A DNA stretch of 64,000 bases from Azorhizobium doebereinerae UFLA1-100 (GCF_000473085.1 NZ_AXBA01000022.1:1-64000), one strand, 5' to 3'; positions 37,703-47,600 are shown, counted from the stretch's first letter. Notes: generated by a model from the letters alone, not told the origin. Program-made: numbers and translations.

Positions 37703-39367
37703 ATGACCGATACCCCGAAGGACCCGGCGCGCGCGGCAGATGTGGCGGCGGCGTGGGACCGGCTCGCCGCCATCCGGGCAGAGACGCGCGAGCGCCCGCT
37801 CGCCGGCCTGTTCGCCGACGAGGGCCGTTTCAACCGCTTTTCCGCCAGCCTCGGCGATCTGCTGCTGGACTTCTCCAAGACCTCGCTGACCGAGGAGGCG
37901 CTGGCCGGCGCCCTGGCGCTGATGCGCGCCGCCGGCGTGGAGGCGCGGCGCGATGCCATGTTCGCCGGCGCGCACATCAACATCACCGAGGACCGCGCGG
38001 TGCTGCACACGGCCTTGCGCGACACCGGCAGCGCGCCGGTGATGGTGGACGGTGCCGACGCCAAGCCGGAGATCCGCGATACGCTTGCGCGGTTGGCGGC
38101 CTTCGCCGAGGGGGTGCGCTCCGGCGCCATCTGCGGCGCGCGCGGCCAAGCCTTCACCGATGTGGTGAACATCGGCATCGGCGGCTCGGACCTCGGCCCG
38201 GTGATGGCGACCCTGGCGCTCGCCCCCTATCACGACGGCCCGCGCCTGCACTTCGTCTCCAACGTGGACGGGGCGCACATCCATGACGTGCTGAAGCCGC
38301 TCAACCCGGCGACCACGCTGTTCATCATCGCCTCGAAAACCTTCACCACCATCGAGACCATGACCAACGCCCGCACCGCGCGGACCTGGCTGGCGAAGGC
38401 GCAGGGCGAGGCGGCGGTGGGCGCGCATTTCGCCGCCGTCTCCACGGCGCTGGACAAGGTCGCGGCCTTCGGCATCGACACCCGGCGCGCCTTCGGCTTC
38501 TGGGACTGGGTGGGCGGACGCTATTCGGTGTGGTCGGCGGTGGGCCTGCCGCTGATGATCGCCATCGGCCCGGCCCTGTTCGCCGATTTCCTGGCCGGCG
38601 GCGCGGCCATCGACGAGCATTTCCGCAACGCCCCGCTGGAGCAGAACCTGCCGGCGCTGCTGGCGGCTGTGGGCCTGTGGCATCGCAACGTCTGCGGCTA
38701 CCCCACCCGCGCGGTCATTCCCTACGACCAGCGCCTCGCCCGCCTGCCGGCCTATCTCCAGCAGCTCGACATGGAGAGCAACGGCAAGGGCGTGACGCTC
38801 GACGGCGCACCCGTGGCACGGCCGACCGGGCCGGTGGTGTGGGGCGAGCCCGGCACCAATTCGCAGCACGCCTTTTTCCAGCTGCTGCACCAGGGCACGG
38901 ACGTGATCCCGGTGGAATTCCTCGTCGCCGCCCAGGGCCACGAGCCGGATCTCCGGCACCACCAGGATCTGCTGATCGCCAACTGCCTCGCGCAGTCGGA
39001 GGCGCTGCTGCGGGGCCGGACGCTGGCGGAAGCCGAAGCCCAGCTCCGCGCCAAGGGCATGGGTGAAGATGCCGTACAGCGTATTGCACCGCACCGCGTT
39101 TTCCCGGGGAACCGCCCCTCCGTGACCATTGCCTACACCTTGCTCGACCCCTTCACGCTGGGTCGCATCGTCGCGCTCTATGAGCACCGGGTGTTCATAG
39201 AGGCCGCCACATGGAACATAAACGCCTTCGATCAATGGGGCGTGGAGCTCGGGAAGGAATTGGCGACCGATTTCCTGCCGGCGGTGACGGGGGGTGCAGT
39301 GCCGAAGGGCACGACGGATTCTACCGCCGGAACGCTTTCGCACTTGCGAAGCCTCGCGCCTTCCTGA
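37703..39367 (+). CDS. pgi: Glucose-6-phosphate isomerase
   Basis: A 554-residue isomerase. Family signatures are [59 protein letters not shown] and [20 protein letters not shown], which carries the catalytic residues near the C-terminal part, and [11 protein letters not shown] at the end. It interconverts glucose-6-phosphate and fructose-6-phosphate, so the operon both drains and returns hexose phosphates. A GAGAT ribosome site precedes the ATG. Confidence 0.97.
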   Translation: MTDTPKDPARAADVAAAWDRLAAIRAETRERPLAGLFADEGRFNRFSASLGDLLLDFSKTSLTEEALAGALALMRAAGVEARRDAMFAGAHINITEDRAVLHTALRDTGSAPVMVDGADAKPEIRDTLARLAAFAEGVRSGAICGARGQAFTDVVNIGIGGSDLGPVMATLALAPYHDGPRLHFVSNVDGAHIHDVLKPLNPATTLFIIASKTFTTIETMTNARTARTWLAKAQGEAAVGAHFAAVSTALDKVAAFGIDTRRAFGFWDWVGGRYSVWSAVGLPLMIAIGPALFADFLAGGAAIDEHFRNAPLEQNLPALLAAVGLWHRNVCGYPTRAVIPYDQRLARLPAYLQQLDMESNGKGVTLDGAPVARPTGPVVWGEPGTNSQHAFFQLLHQGTDVIPVEFLVAAQGHEPDLRHHQDLLIANCLAQSEALLRGRTLAEAEAQLRAKGMGEDAVQRIAPHRVFPGNRPSVTIAYTLLDPFTLGRIVALYEHRVFIEAATWNINAFDQWGVELGKELATDFLPAVTGGAVPKGTTDSTAGTLSHLRSLAPS

Positions 39368-39410
39368 ACGTCAGTGATATGCAGAAACACAGAGGGCGCT
39401 CTGCGTTATT

Positions 39411-39420
39411 TTGTATACCA
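39411..39420. promoter_or_regulatory. GntR-type operator-like site 1
   Basis: TTGTATACCA fits the GntR/FadR-type consensus yGTM-KACy without spacer. It differs in one base from the site at 44444-44453 before frc. It lies 103 bp upstream of the 69-residue small ORF. Confidence 0.4.
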
Positions 39421-39522
39421 CGGCAGCTCAGGTTGGGTCAGTATGCCTTCGGAGATCAACGGGGCGCCACGGTGGCGCCCGGATGACAGAGGCGCGGGAA
39501 GGCCCCGTGCCCGGAGGCAGAC

Positions 39523-39732
39523 ATGACCGCGAACGAAACCACCCTCTCGCGTCTCCTCGGCACCCTCGGCGCGATGCTGCGGGCGGCCGTTCCTGTGCAG
39601 AGCCCCGCGCTCGCCGGTGCGCCGGCCGTGGCCCTCACCGAGACTCAGGGCACCCGCGCCAGCTTCGGCGGCCGCAAGGACGACGAAGACGAGCGTGAGC
39701 CGGCCTGGGCGTCCTTCCCCCGCGCGCTCTGA
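39523..39732 (+). CDS. Small protein of unknown function (69 residues)
   Basis: A 69-residue protein (MTANETTLSRLLGTLGAMLR...). A CCGGAGG ribosome site stands before the ATG. The first third is a short amphipathic helix, the middle is Ala/Pro-rich, and the end has a charged GGRKDDEDEREPAW stretch. No known domain. It lies between pgi and the first oxlT gene, in convergent orientation to oxlT. A GntR-type site upstream is shared with the frc leader, so it may belong to the oxalate regulon. The call is supported by start context only. Confidence 0.5.
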   Translation: MTANETTLSRLLGTLGAMLRAAVPVQSPALAGAPAVALTETQGTRASFGGRKDDEDEREPAWASFPRAL

Positions 39733-39795
39733 TCGCCGTCGCAGATCCAGCCGCGGGGCATTCGCCCGGAGGTGAATGGCGCCCTGAAACGCAAC

Positions 39796-39817
39796 GACCC
39801 CCGGCAGGCCGGGGGTC
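39796..39817. terminator. Hairpin between convergent genes
   Basis: GACCCCCGG - CAGG - CCGGGGGTC, a 9-bp stem. T-runs are weak on both strands, so it is a probable rather than certain terminator for the small ORF and for oxlT on the minus strand. Confidence 0.45.
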
Positions 39818-39883
39818 GGGAAGATGGCAGGGACTGCCGCAAAGGTTGGGGCGGAGGAGTTTCCTCTTCCGCCCGGACATTGG

Positions 39884-41197
39884 TCAGTTGGCGACTTCAG
39901 CCCGACCCTTGATCACCTCTTCCGGGGCGGAAGCGGCGGCCTGGGCCACGAAGCGGCTGCGCATCGGCTTCAGGACAAAGAGCGCCATGAGCGCCGCGAT
40001 GGCGTTGACCGCCGCGGTGATCGTGAACACCAGGTCCCAATTGCCGAACTGCGCCACAGCCACGCTGGCGAACGGCACCACCAGGGACGCCGTGCCCTTG
40101 GCGGTGTAGAGCATGCCCGCGTTGGTGGTGGCGAACTTCGAGCCGAAGGTGTCGCCGCACGTCGCCGGGAACAGCGAGTAGATCTCGCCCCAAGCGAAGA
40201 AGACGAGGCCGGTGAGCAGCACGAAGGCCAGCGGGTTGGAGCCGAAGTGCGCCAGCGCCAGGACGCCGACGGCCTCAAGACCGAACGCGATGAACATGGT
40301 GTTCTCGCGGCCGATATTGTCCGACACCCAGCCGAAGAAGGGCCGGGTCAGGCCGTTCAGCACGCGGTCGATGGACAGGGCGAAGGTCAGCGCCGGCATG
40401 GTGATGCCGATCAGGCTCACCGGGACGTCGGCGATCTTGAAGTCCTTGGCGATGGAGCCGAGCTGGGCCGTCGCCATCAGGCCGCCCGCCGCCACCAGCA
40501 CGAACATCAAATACATCACCCAGAACACCGGGGCCTTGGCCATCTCGCCGGGGCCGTAGTTGCGGCGGCTCTGCGTGACGCCCTTGCTGGCGACCTTCGG
40601 AACCTGGCCCTCCTTCGGGCTCTTCAACAGCAGCGCCGCGAGCAGGACCACGCCGCCCTGGAGCAGGCCGAACACCAGGAAGGTCTGCTGGTAGCCGGCA
40701 TTCTGGATCATCGAGGCGATGGGCACGATGGTCAGGGCCGAACCCGCGCCGAAGCCGGCGGCGGTGAGGCCGGCGGCGAGGCCGCGGCGATCCGGGAACC
40801 ACTTGAGCGCCGCACCGACGCAGGTGCCGTAGACCGCGCCGGCGCCGATGCCGCCGATGGCCGCAGACACATAGAGCAGCGTGAGGGTGTCGGCGATGGA
40901 GTTCATCGCCCAGGCGGCGGCGCAGAGGATGCCGCCGATGAAGACGACGATGCGCGGGCCGAACTTATCGACGAACCAGCCCTCGATGGGGACGAGCCAA
41001 GTCTCGGTGAGCACGAAGATGGTGAAGGCCACCTGAATCGCGGGGCGGCCCCAGTGGTATTTGTCGTTGATCGGCTCGACGAACAGCGTCCAGCCATACT
41101 GGAGGTTGGCGATCATCGACATGCAGACGATGCCGATCACCAGTTGCAGCCAGCGCCCGCCGATGGGCCCCTGACTTGCGGTTTGAACAGACGGCAT
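39884..41197 (-). CDS. oxlT: OxlT-type oxalate/formate antiporter (MFS), copy 1
   Basis: A 437-residue transporter with twelve hydrophobic segments. It has the OxlT family stretches RWLQLVIGIVCMSMIANLQY, GWTLFVEPINDKYHWGRPAI, VAFTIFVLTETWLVPIEGWF and GIGAGAVYGTCVGAALKWFP. It exchanges external oxalate for internal formate (or related anions) across the inner membrane. The start at 41197 (MPSVQTASQG) is preceded by AAGGGAAGGAA; an ATG at 41224 has no such site. The paralog at 41663-42964 is clearly similar along its whole length. frc and the regulator gene complete the oxalate block. Confidence 0.88.
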   Translation of the reverse strand: MPSVQTASQGPIGGRWLQLVIGIVCMSMIANLQYGWTLFVEPINDKYHWGRPAIQVAFTIFVLTETWLVPIEGWFVDKFGPRIVVFIGGILCAAAWAMNSIADTLTLLYVSAAIGGIGAGAVYGTCVGAALKWFPDRRGLAAGLTAAGFGAGSALTIVPIASMIQNAGYQQTFLVFGLLQGGVVLLAALLLKSPKEGQVPKVASKGVTQSRRNYGPGEMAKAPVFWVMYLMFVLVAAGGLMATAQLGSIAKDFKIADVPVSLIGITMPALTFALSIDRVLNGLTRPFFGWVSDNIGRENTMFIAFGLEAVGVLALAHFGSNPLAFVLLTGLVFFAWGEIYSLFPATCGDTFGSKFATTNAGMLYTAKGTASLVVPFASVAVAQFGNWDLVFTITAAVNAIAALMALFVLKPMRSRFVAQAAASAPEEVIKGRAEVAN

Positions 41198-41662
41198 TTC
41201 CTTCCCTTCCACGTTTGGTGTCATCGAAAGCTGGTCGATGAACGGCCCGTGACGGTCGCCATTCTTAACGCGGACCCATTTGGCGATGGGCCAGCTCGCG
41301 TACCGTCACCTTGGTCCCATGAAAAGATGCCGCAATACATGCTAATTACGGTTATGTAACCGCTACATATCCTTGATTTTCAGCCAGTTTGGGTTGAGTG
41401 TGGCCAGTTTCGCCAAGAACGAAATCCACATTTATTGATGGATACGTTCGGATCAACACGAATATACGTGGATCAAAAACCACTCTTTCGGGCAAAGACG
41501 CCGAAACACTTCTCACTTTTCTTGGGTACTCCGATTTGCACCATGCCGTCCAGATCGTTTTTCGCGGGCTGCAAAGCCCGTTGGGCGTCACGGAACAAAA
41601 AAAGGCCCCGGCAGAGCCGGGGCCCCGAGGGGTCGCCCGAAGGCGACAGAGGGCTTTTTGAG
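41198..41662. other. Intergenic region between the two oxlT genes
   Basis: It holds the promoter of oxlT copy 1 and the terminator of copy 2 (41594-41624). A near-palindrome GGTTATGTAACC stands at 41350-41361, about 150 bp upstream of copy 1. Two similar direct repeats, TACGTTCGGATCAA and TACGTGGATCAA, occur between 41443 and 41475. The stretch is less GC-rich than the rest. No gene supported. Confidence 0.6.
41594..41624 (-). terminator. Terminator of oxlT copy 2
   Basis: On the minus strand GGCCCCGGC - TCT - GCCGGGGCC is followed by seven T. It is a strong intrinsic terminator 39 bp after the stop codon. Confidence 0.92.
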
Positions 41663-42964
41663 TCAGGCGCGGGCGATGGCCTCGCGCTGCTGCGTGGCGT
41701 TGGCCGCTTCTGCATTCAGGCGATGATGGCGGGCCAGCATCGGCTTCAGCACGAAAAGCGCGGCAAAAGCGGCGGTCATGTCCATGGCGGCGACGAGATA
41801 GAGCACGGTGGCCCAGCTCCCGGTGGCTTCCATGATCAGGTTTGCAACCGGGACGAGCAAAGCGGCGACACCCTTGGCGCAATAGAGAACGCCGTAGATC
41901 TTGCCGACGTGCTTGGAGCTGAAGGTGTCGGCGGCCGTCGCCGAGAACAGCGAGTAGACTTCGCCCCAGGCCAGAAACACCACGCCGCTCAGGATGATGA
42001 ACGCCCACGGATTGTGGCCGAACGTGCCGAGGGCGATGATGCCGATGCCTTCCATGGCGAACGCGAAAAACATGGTCTTCTCGCGGCCGATATGGTCGGA
42101 AATCCAGCCGAAGAACGGACGGGAAAAGCCGTTGAGGATGCGGTCCAGCATGAGCGCGAACGGCAGGGCGGCCATGGCGAAGAAGTAGAGATTCACTTCC
42201 ACCTTCTTCACGCCGAGATCTTCGGCGATCACGCCGAGCTGGGCCACCGCCATCAGACCGCCGGTGACGGTGCAGATGAACATGCCGAGCATGACGTAGA
42301 ACACCGGCGTCCGCAGCGCTTCACCCAGCGTATAGTCCCGGCGGGACTGTGCAACGTTGGAGGAATAAACCACCTCGGTATTGCCCGGCGCACGCAGGAA
42401 ACCGGCCGCGAGCAGGATGATGGCACCCTGGATCAGGCCGAAGGTGAAGAACGTGGCCGAATAGCCCGAGGTCTTCAGCATGTTGGCGATGGGGATGATG
42501 GTGAAAACCGTGCCCGAGCCGTAGCCCGCCGCCATCAGGCCGACCGCCAGGCCGCGCTTGTCGGGGAACCACTTCAGCGCGCTGTTGACGCACGTGGAGT
42601 AGACGCAGCCGACGCCGATGCCGCCGATCACCGCGCCCACGTAGAAGCCGGTCAGCGAGGTGGCATAGGAGTTGATGACCCAGGACAGGCCGGTGAACAG
42701 GCCGCCGACGAGCACCACGGCGCGCGGGCCGTACTTGTCGATGAAATAGCCCTCGATGGGCGTGAGCCAGGTCTGCACCACGGCGAAGATGGTGAAGGCC
42801 ACCTGGATGGAGGCGCGTGTCCAGCCGTTCGCATTCTGGATCTCGGGCACGAACAGCGTCCAGCTATACTGGATGTTCGCGGCCGCGACCATGCAGACGA
42901 TACCCGCAATCAATTGCAGCCAGCGCACCGATGGCGCCGGACTGCTCCCTGCTTGAGCAACCAT
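41663..42964 (-). CDS. OxlT-type oxalate/formate antiporter (MFS), copy 2
   Basis: A 433-residue, twelve-helix transporter closely related to the gene at 39884-41197 (RWLQLIAGIVCMVAAANIQY, SWTLFVPEIQNANGWTRASI, VAFTIFAVVQTWLTPIEGYF, GIGVGCVYSTCVNSALKWFP). The two are tandem on one strand and have diverged enough to differ in specificity or in exchange partner. Upstream lies AGGGG. It is 135 bp downstream of frc and likely cotranscribed with it. Confidence 0.88.
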   Translation of the reverse strand: MVAQAGSSPAPSVRWLQLIAGIVCMVAAANIQYSWTLFVPEIQNANGWTRASIQVAFTIFAVVQTWLTPIEGYFIDKYGPRAVVLVGGLFTGLSWVINSYATSLTGFYVGAVIGGIGVGCVYSTCVNSALKWFPDKRGLAVGLMAAGYGSGTVFTIIPIANMLKTSGYSATFFTFGLIQGAIILLAAGFLRAPGNTEVVYSSNVAQSRRDYTLGEALRTPVFYVMLGMFICTVTGGLMAVAQLGVIAEDLGVKKVEVNLYFFAMAALPFALMLDRILNGFSRPFFGWISDHIGREKTMFFAFAMEGIGIIALGTFGHNPWAFIILSGVVFLAWGEVYSLFSATAADTFSSKHVGKIYGVLYCAKGVAALLVPVANLIMEATGSWATVLYLVAAMDMTAAFAALFVLKPMLARHHRLNAEAANATQQREAIARA

Positions 42965-43099
42965 GTTTCCAACCCCTAGTGAAGACGATTTTTTCTTTGT
43001 TTTTTGGATGAGAAAGCCGCTTCATCCTCGTTTTTCCCTCATGACGCGGCCGACGGCGAACTGAATTCCTTTCGTGTCAGGGAGATCCGACCGGACGTC

Positions 43100-44329
43100 T
43101 CACGCGGCCCCGGAGGCGCGCATGCTGGCGATGTCGTCGGGGTCGAAGCCGATCCAGGAGAGCACCTCTTCCGTGTGCTCGCCGAGAAGGGGGGCCCGCT
43201 CCACCTCGACCGAGCTGTCGGAGAGCTGGATGGGAGATGAAACGGTGACATAATTGCCCCGCTCGGGATGGGGCACTTCCACCAGGAAGCCGCGGTCGTA
43301 AAGGCTGCGGTCTTCCATCAGGTCCTTGGTGGAGAGGATGGGGCCGCACGGCACGTCGATGGCCGAAAGCGCCTTCATCACCTCGAATTTCGTCCGCTTG
43401 CGCGTCCAGGCCTCAATCACCTCGAAACAGGCCTCCAGCCGCTCCGCCCGCGCCTCATGGGAGGCGAAGCGATTGTCGTCGATCAGGTCCTTGCGGCCGA
43501 TCAGGCGCATCAGCGGCGCCCAGCCCTGCGGCTGGATGATGACGTAGCAGAAATCATTCTCCCCGCCCGGGGCGCAGCGCAGCGCGGCGCCGGGCTGGCC
43601 GCCGCCCGAGGCGTTGCCGACGCGCGGCACCGCCTCGCCATGGGGCGCGCCGGGATATTCGGTAAGCGGGCCGGCGGCGAGGCGCTGCTGGTCGCGCAGC
43701 TTCACCCGCAGCAGGTTCACCACGCAGTCCTGCATGGCCACGTCCACGCGCTGGCCCTTGCCGGTCACCGTGCGCTGATAGAGCGCCGCCAGGATGCCGG
43801 CGACGCAATGCACGCCGGTGCCGGTGTCGCCCACCTGGGCGCTGGAGGCCGTGGGCGGGCCGGACTGCCAGCCGGTGGTGCTCATGGCCCCGCCCATGGC
43901 CTGGGCGATGGTCTCGTAGGCCTTGGCGTCCTGCGCCGCGCCGTCCGCGAAGCCCTTGATAGAGGCATAGATCAGGCGCGGATTGATGGCCTGGATGCGG
44001 TCGTAGGAGAAGCCCTGCCGCTCCAGCACGCCGGGGCCGAAATTCTCCACCAGCACATCGCAGCGCTCGATCAGCCGGGTCAGTGCCTCCTGGCCCTGCG
44101 CCGACTTGATGTTGAGCGTCACGCTGCGCTTGTTGGAGTTCAGCATGGCGAAATACAGGCTGTCCACGTTCGAGCGGTCGCGCAGCTGGCTGCGCGTGAT
44201 GTCACCCCGGCGCGGCATTTCGATCTTGATGACGTCGGCACCCATCCAGGCGAGCAGCTGGGTCGCCGAGGGTCCGGACTGGACATGCGTCATATCCAGA
44301 ATGCGCACGCCTTCGAGTGCCTTGACCAT
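43100..44329 (-). CDS. frc: Formyl-CoA:oxalate CoA-transferase
   Basis: A 409-residue class III CoA-transferase. It starts [20 protein letters not shown] (44329), the Frc N-terminus. The catalytic Asp lies in [20 protein letters not shown], and the glycine loop is [12 protein letters not shown]. It moves CoA from formyl-CoA to oxalate to give oxalyl-CoA and formate. The partner oxalyl-CoA decarboxylase (oxc) is not in this window. The family enzyme is usually about 425 residues, so this one is slightly short. Upstream frames to 44539 are not supported. A GntR-type operator-like site lies 115 bp upstream. Confidence 0.88.
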   Translation of the reverse strand: MVKALEGVRILDMTHVQSGPSATQLLAWMGADVIKIEMPRRGDITRSQLRDRSNVDSLYFAMLNSNKRSVTLNIKSAQGQEALTRLIERCDVLVENFGPGVLERQGFSYDRIQAINPRLIYASIKGFADGAAQDAKAYETIAQAMGGAMSTTGWQSGPPTASSAQVGDTGTGVHCVAGILAALYQRTVTGKGQRVDVAMQDCVVNLLRVKLRDQQRLAAGPLTEYPGAPHGEAVPRVGNASGGGQPGAALRCAPGGENDFCYVIIQPQGWAPLMRLIGRKDLIDDNRFASHEARAERLEACFEVIEAWTRKRTKFEVMKALSAIDVPCGPILSTKDLMEDRSLYDRGFLVEVPHPERGNYVTVSSPIQLSDSSVEVERAPLLGEHTEEVLSWIGFDPDDIASMRASGAA

Positions 44330-44443
44330 GCCTCTACCCCTGGATCCTGCCCCTGAATTTCCGATGCCGATCTTTCGCCGGCCTCTGAAACCACCCGCCC
44401 AAGCCGCGGAATGAACAACCGCTTTTTTCGCGTCTACAGTATC

Positions 44444-44453
44444 TCGTATACCA
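44444..44453. promoter_or_regulatory. GntR-type operator-like site 2
   Basis: TCGTATACCA matches yGTM-KACy, the general GntR/FadR operator pattern, in the promoter region of frc. The nearby GntR/FCD gene is the obvious candidate regulator. Confidence 0.5.
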
Positions 44454-44522
44454 AGTACAAGAAACCCTACCATTCCTTCAGGACGGCTGCAAATGATTTG
44501 CAGCCGCCGTCTTGGCCGATTC

Positions 44523-44993
44523 TTACCGCAGCGCAGCAAGCGCCACGGTCATGCCGCTGTGCGCCTGGTCGGCGTAGGAGACGACCTCGGATTCGTGCAG
44601 ATAATGGCGCATCAGATCGGTGGCGCTGATCACGCCCACCAGCGCATGCTCTTCCATCACCGGCAGATGGCGCACCTGATGCTCGTTCATCAGTCGCAGC
44701 ACGGTGACGATGCTGTCCCGCAGCGTGCAGGAGATCACGCTGCCCGTCAGCAGGCTCGCCACGGTCACGTTCGGCGTGTTGGCGCCATGGGCGACCAGCG
44801 CGCGGGTCACGTCGCGCTCGGAAAACACGCCCACCACGGTATTGCCCTCGGTGCGGCACACGTCCTTGACCACCACGGAGGAGATGTTCTCCCGCCGCAT
44901 GATCATGGCGGCCGTCGCCACCGTCTCGTTCATCCGCACCGTCACGATGCGGGTATCGCGCTTCTCCCGCAGGATATCATCGACCGTAATCAT
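44523..44993 (-). CDS. CBS-domain-pair protein
   Basis: A 156-residue protein made of two CBS domains: the first opens [20 protein letters not shown] and includes [18 protein letters not shown], and the second begins [20 protein letters not shown] and includes [20 protein letters not shown]. Such pairs bind adenine nucleotides (AMP, ATP or SAM) and act as sensors of energy state. It is a stand-alone regulator subunit without enzyme domain. The start at 44993 is the first codon of the domain; the upstream frame is not supported. It lies between frc and the divergent gntR gene. Confidence 0.88.
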   Translation of the reverse strand: MITVDDILREKRDTRIVTVRMNETVATAAMIMRRENISSVVVKDVCRTEGNTVVGVFSERDVTRALVAHGANTPNVTVASLLTGSVISCTLRDSIVTVLRLMNEHQVRHLPVMEEHALVGVISATDLMRHYLHESEVVSYADQAHSGMTVALAALR

Positions 44994-45419
44994 GGCATTC
45001 CTCACCTGGCTGGAACTCCGCGGGTCTGCCCGCGGGGGGTGCGCAGCGCCTGAGGCCGGCCGCGTGGGGCACCTGCCCCGTTCATTGGAACCATGCTGGT
45101 ATGCAGAATACGTGATGTCAATAAGCAGCGCCGCAGCCGGAAGCTGCCTTTTACGTTGCACTGCAACCTGATTTCTCGACTTTTGCAGAAAAGCGACGCT
45201 TGCTTGCTCTCTTAGGCGAGAGATGACACAGAGTATGTTGTATGCGCCGAACGGAAGCGTCGCCGTGCCCGCCAGCGGGATTCGCGCGGCGCCCTCGCGC
45301 AGCACCTGCGTCCGGGCCGCCCACCGGCACGCACACGTGGCACTGCTGGAATGGCACCGCTGGAATGTGGCATGGCTGGAATGGCACGGCTGGACCGGCT
45401 TGGATCAGGCAAGGATCAG
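44994..45419. other. Divergent promoter region of the CBS gene and the gntR gene
   Basis: 426 bp. An interrupted dyad GTAT-GCAGA-ATAC stands at 45099-45111 before the CBS gene. Imperfect tandem repeats lie at 45345-45397 before gntR. No gene or RNA recognised. Confidence 0.6.
45345..45397. repeat. Imperfect tandem repeat before gntR
   Basis: Four units beginning GCTGGAATGGCACC, GCTGGAATGTGGCATG, GCTGGAATGGCACG and GCTGGACCG start at 45345, 45359, 45375 and 45389. The array ends 23 bp before the gntR start codon. Confidence 0.7.
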
Positions 45420-46109
45420 ATGACGTACCAGGATATCAACGTGAAGCCGATCGAGACCGAATCGAGCTTCCGGATGAAGGCCTACAAGGCGCTCAAGGCG
45501 GCCATCATGGAGATGGACATCTATAGCCATGAGGAAGAGATCCGCCTGGAGGAGCGCCAGCTCTCCGAGAAGCTGGGTGTCTCCCGCACGCCGATCCGCG
45601 AGGCCATGACGCTACTGGAGCAGGAGGGCTTCGTCCGCTCGGTGCCGCGGCGCGGCATCTTCGTGGTGCGCAAGACCAAGCGCGAGGTCCTGGAGATGAT
45701 CACGGTCTGGGCGGCGCTCGAGAGCATGGCCGCCCGGCTCGCCTGCCAGGTGGCCTCAAATGCCGACATCACGCTGCTGCGCGAGAACGTGCGCGCCTTC
45801 GCCAACCGCAACCCGGAAGCGTTCGTCTCGGAATATTCCGAGGCCAACCTCGCCTTCCACAAGCTCATCATCCGCCTGTCCGGCTGCCACCTGCTGGGCG
45901 AGATGACCGAGAATCTGTTTCCGCACATGCGCGGCGTGCGCAAGGTGACGATCGGCCAGGACCACCGCGCCCAGCGCTCCATCGTCGACCACACCAAGAT
46001 CGTCGAGGCCATCGAGAAGCGCGACGCGGACCTCGCCGAGCGCCTGGTGCGCGAGCACACGCTGGGCCTGGCCAAGCATGTGGAAGCCCACGGCGACTTC
46101 CTGGACTGA
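45420..46109 (+). CDS. GntR-family transcriptional regulator, FCD (FadR) subfamily
   Basis: A 229-residue regulator. The N-terminal winged helix reads IRLEERQLSEKLGVSRTPIR, then EAMTLLEQEGFVRSVPRRGI. The C-terminal FCD domain has the usual acidic and His positions (EANLAFHKLIIRLSGCHLL, then RSIVDHTKIVEAIEKRDADL) for a metal and carboxylate ligand. It probably senses oxalate, formate or a related acid and controls frc and the oxlT genes. The start at 45420 has AAGGA six bases upstream. Confidence 0.88.
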   Translation: MTYQDINVKPIETESSFRMKAYKALKAAIMEMDIYSHEEEIRLEERQLSEKLGVSRTPIREAMTLLEQEGFVRSVPRRGIFVVRKTKREVLEMITVWAALESMAARLACQVASNADITLLRENVRAFANRNPEAFVSEYSEANLAFHKLIIRLSGCHLLGEMTENLFPHMRGVRKVTIGQDHRAQRSIVDHTKIVEAIEKRDADLAERLVREHTLGLAKHVEAHGDFLD

Positions 46110-46144
46110 GCATTCCGCCCACGCCCCGCCACGGGACCCGCCCC

Positions 46145-46187
46145 AAAAGAAAAGCGCCCGGACCATTCGGCCGGGCGCTTTTCTTTT
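46145..46187. terminator. Bidirectional terminator between gntR and carA
   Basis: AAAAGAAAAGCGCCCGG pairs with CCGGGCGCTTTTCTTTT, 17 bp, with a 9-nt loop. T-rich tails on both strands. Confidence 0.95.
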
Positions 46188-46208
46188 CTCAAGGGCGCAC
46201 GCGGCGGC

Positions 46209-47420
46209 TCAGGCCGCCGTCTTGTGCCTGGCCATCAGGTCCACGAAGCGCTGGAACAGATAGTGGCTGTCGCGCGGGCCCGGGCTCGCCTCGGGGTGGT
46301 ACTGCACCGAGAACACCGGCTTGTCGCTGAGCGCGATGCCGGCGTTGGAGCCGTCGAACAGGGAGACGTGGGTCTCCTGGGCATTGGCCGGCAGGTTCTC
46401 GCGGTCCACCGCAAAGCCGTGGTTCATGGAGGTGATCTCCACCTTGCCCGTGGTCAGGTCCTTCACCGGGTGGTTCGCCCCGTGGTGGCCCTGGTGCATC
46501 TTCAGGGTGCGGCCGCCGACCGCCAGGCCGATCATCTGGTGGCCGAGGCAGATGCCGAAGGTCGGGATCTCCTTGGCGATCAGCTCGCGGATCACCGGCA
46601 CCGCATATTCTCCCGTCGCCGCCGGGTCGCCGGGGCCGTTGGAGAGGAACACGCCGTCCGGCTTCAGCGCCATCACCTCGTCCGCGGTCGTGGTGGCGGG
46701 CACCACCGTCACCTTGCAGCCGGCGGTGGCGAGCAGGCGCAGGATGTTGCGCTTCACGCCATAGTCGATGGCCACCACATGGAACCTGGGCGCGCCCTCG
46801 CGGCCGTAGCCCTCGGGCCACGTCCACTCGGTCTCATCCCAGTTGAAGCGCTGGGCCGAGGTGACGCCGGGCACAAGGTCCATGCCCACGAGGCCCGGCC
46901 ATTCCCTGGCCTTGGCCTTCAGGGCCGGCAGGTCGAAGACGCCGTCGGGATTGTGGGCGAGCACCGCGTTGGGCATGCCGCCCTCGCGGATCAGCGCGGT
47001 GAGCGCGCGGGTGTCGATGCCGCTGATGGCGGGGATGTCCCGCGCCTTCAGCCACTGGTCGAGATGGCGGGTGGCCCGGTAGTTGGACGGGTCGGTGACC
47101 GCGCCGCGCACCACCACGCCGCGCACGCCGGACACGGCGGCGGCGGACACCGTCTCGATGTCCTCCTCGTTGGTGCCCACGTTCCCGATGTGCGGGAAGG
47201 TGAAGGTCACGATCTGCCCGGCATAGGAGGGATCGGTGAGGATTTCCTCATAGCCGGTGATGGCGGTGTTGAAGCACACCTCTCCCACGCCCTCGGTGGC
47301 CGCGCCGAACCCGAAACCTTCGAGCACGGTGCCGTCAGCGAGAACCAGAAGCGCGGTCGGCTTCGGCTCGGTCCAGCCCTCAGCGGCGCCGGTGGCGGCT
47401 GCGTCTTGTTCCTGCGTCAT
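46209..47420 (-). CDS. carA: Carbamoyl-phosphate synthase small subunit
   Basis: A 403-residue glutamine amidotransferase subunit. The N-terminal CPSase_sm domain reads VLADGTVLEGFGFGAATEGV, and the class I GATase core has the catalytic Cys in EIPTFGICLGHQMIGLAVGG and a His/Glu pair in VQYHPEASPGPRDSHY. It gives ammonia for carbamoyl-phosphate in arginine and pyrimidine synthesis. The start at 47420 (MTQEQDAAATG) is the only supported one; the reading frame upstream overlaps yqeY. It is divergent from yqeY. Confidence 0.96.
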   Translation of the reverse strand: MTQEQDAAATGAAEGWTEPKPTALLVLADGTVLEGFGFGAATEGVGEVCFNTAITGYEEILTDPSYAGQIVTFTFPHIGNVGTNEEDIETVSAAAVSGVRGVVVRGAVTDPSNYRATRHLDQWLKARDIPAISGIDTRALTALIREGGMPNAVLAHNPDGVFDLPALKAKAREWPGLVGMDLVPGVTSAQRFNWDETEWTWPEGYGREGAPRFHVVAIDYGVKRNILRLLATAGCKVTVVPATTTADEVMALKPDGVFLSNGPGDPAATGEYAVPVIRELIAKEIPTFGICLGHQMIGLAVGGRTLKMHQGHHGANHPVKDLTTGKVEITSMNHGFAVDRENLPANAQETHVSLFDGSNAGIALSDKPVFSVQYHPEASPGPRDSHYLFQRFVDLMARHKTAA

Positions 47421-47600
47421 GGATCGCCTAAATAAGGGGTCGCGCGCGGCGTTGCCAGCCATGCGCGCGAATTTATGCGCTGACGCCCCGGCTACCTGAG
47501 GATGCCGCTGGTGACAAGGGGCCGCGCTCATACCCCAGATCTGCGCTCTGAGCGGAGCCGAGCCCGGCTCCCCTGCGCATGCAAAATTTAAGAGGACGCC
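47421..47600. promoter_or_regulatory. Divergent carA / yqeY promoter region
   Basis: 180 bp between two divergent genes. AGAGGA at 47591-47596 is the yqeY ribosome site. No clear promoter boxes. Confidence 0.45.
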
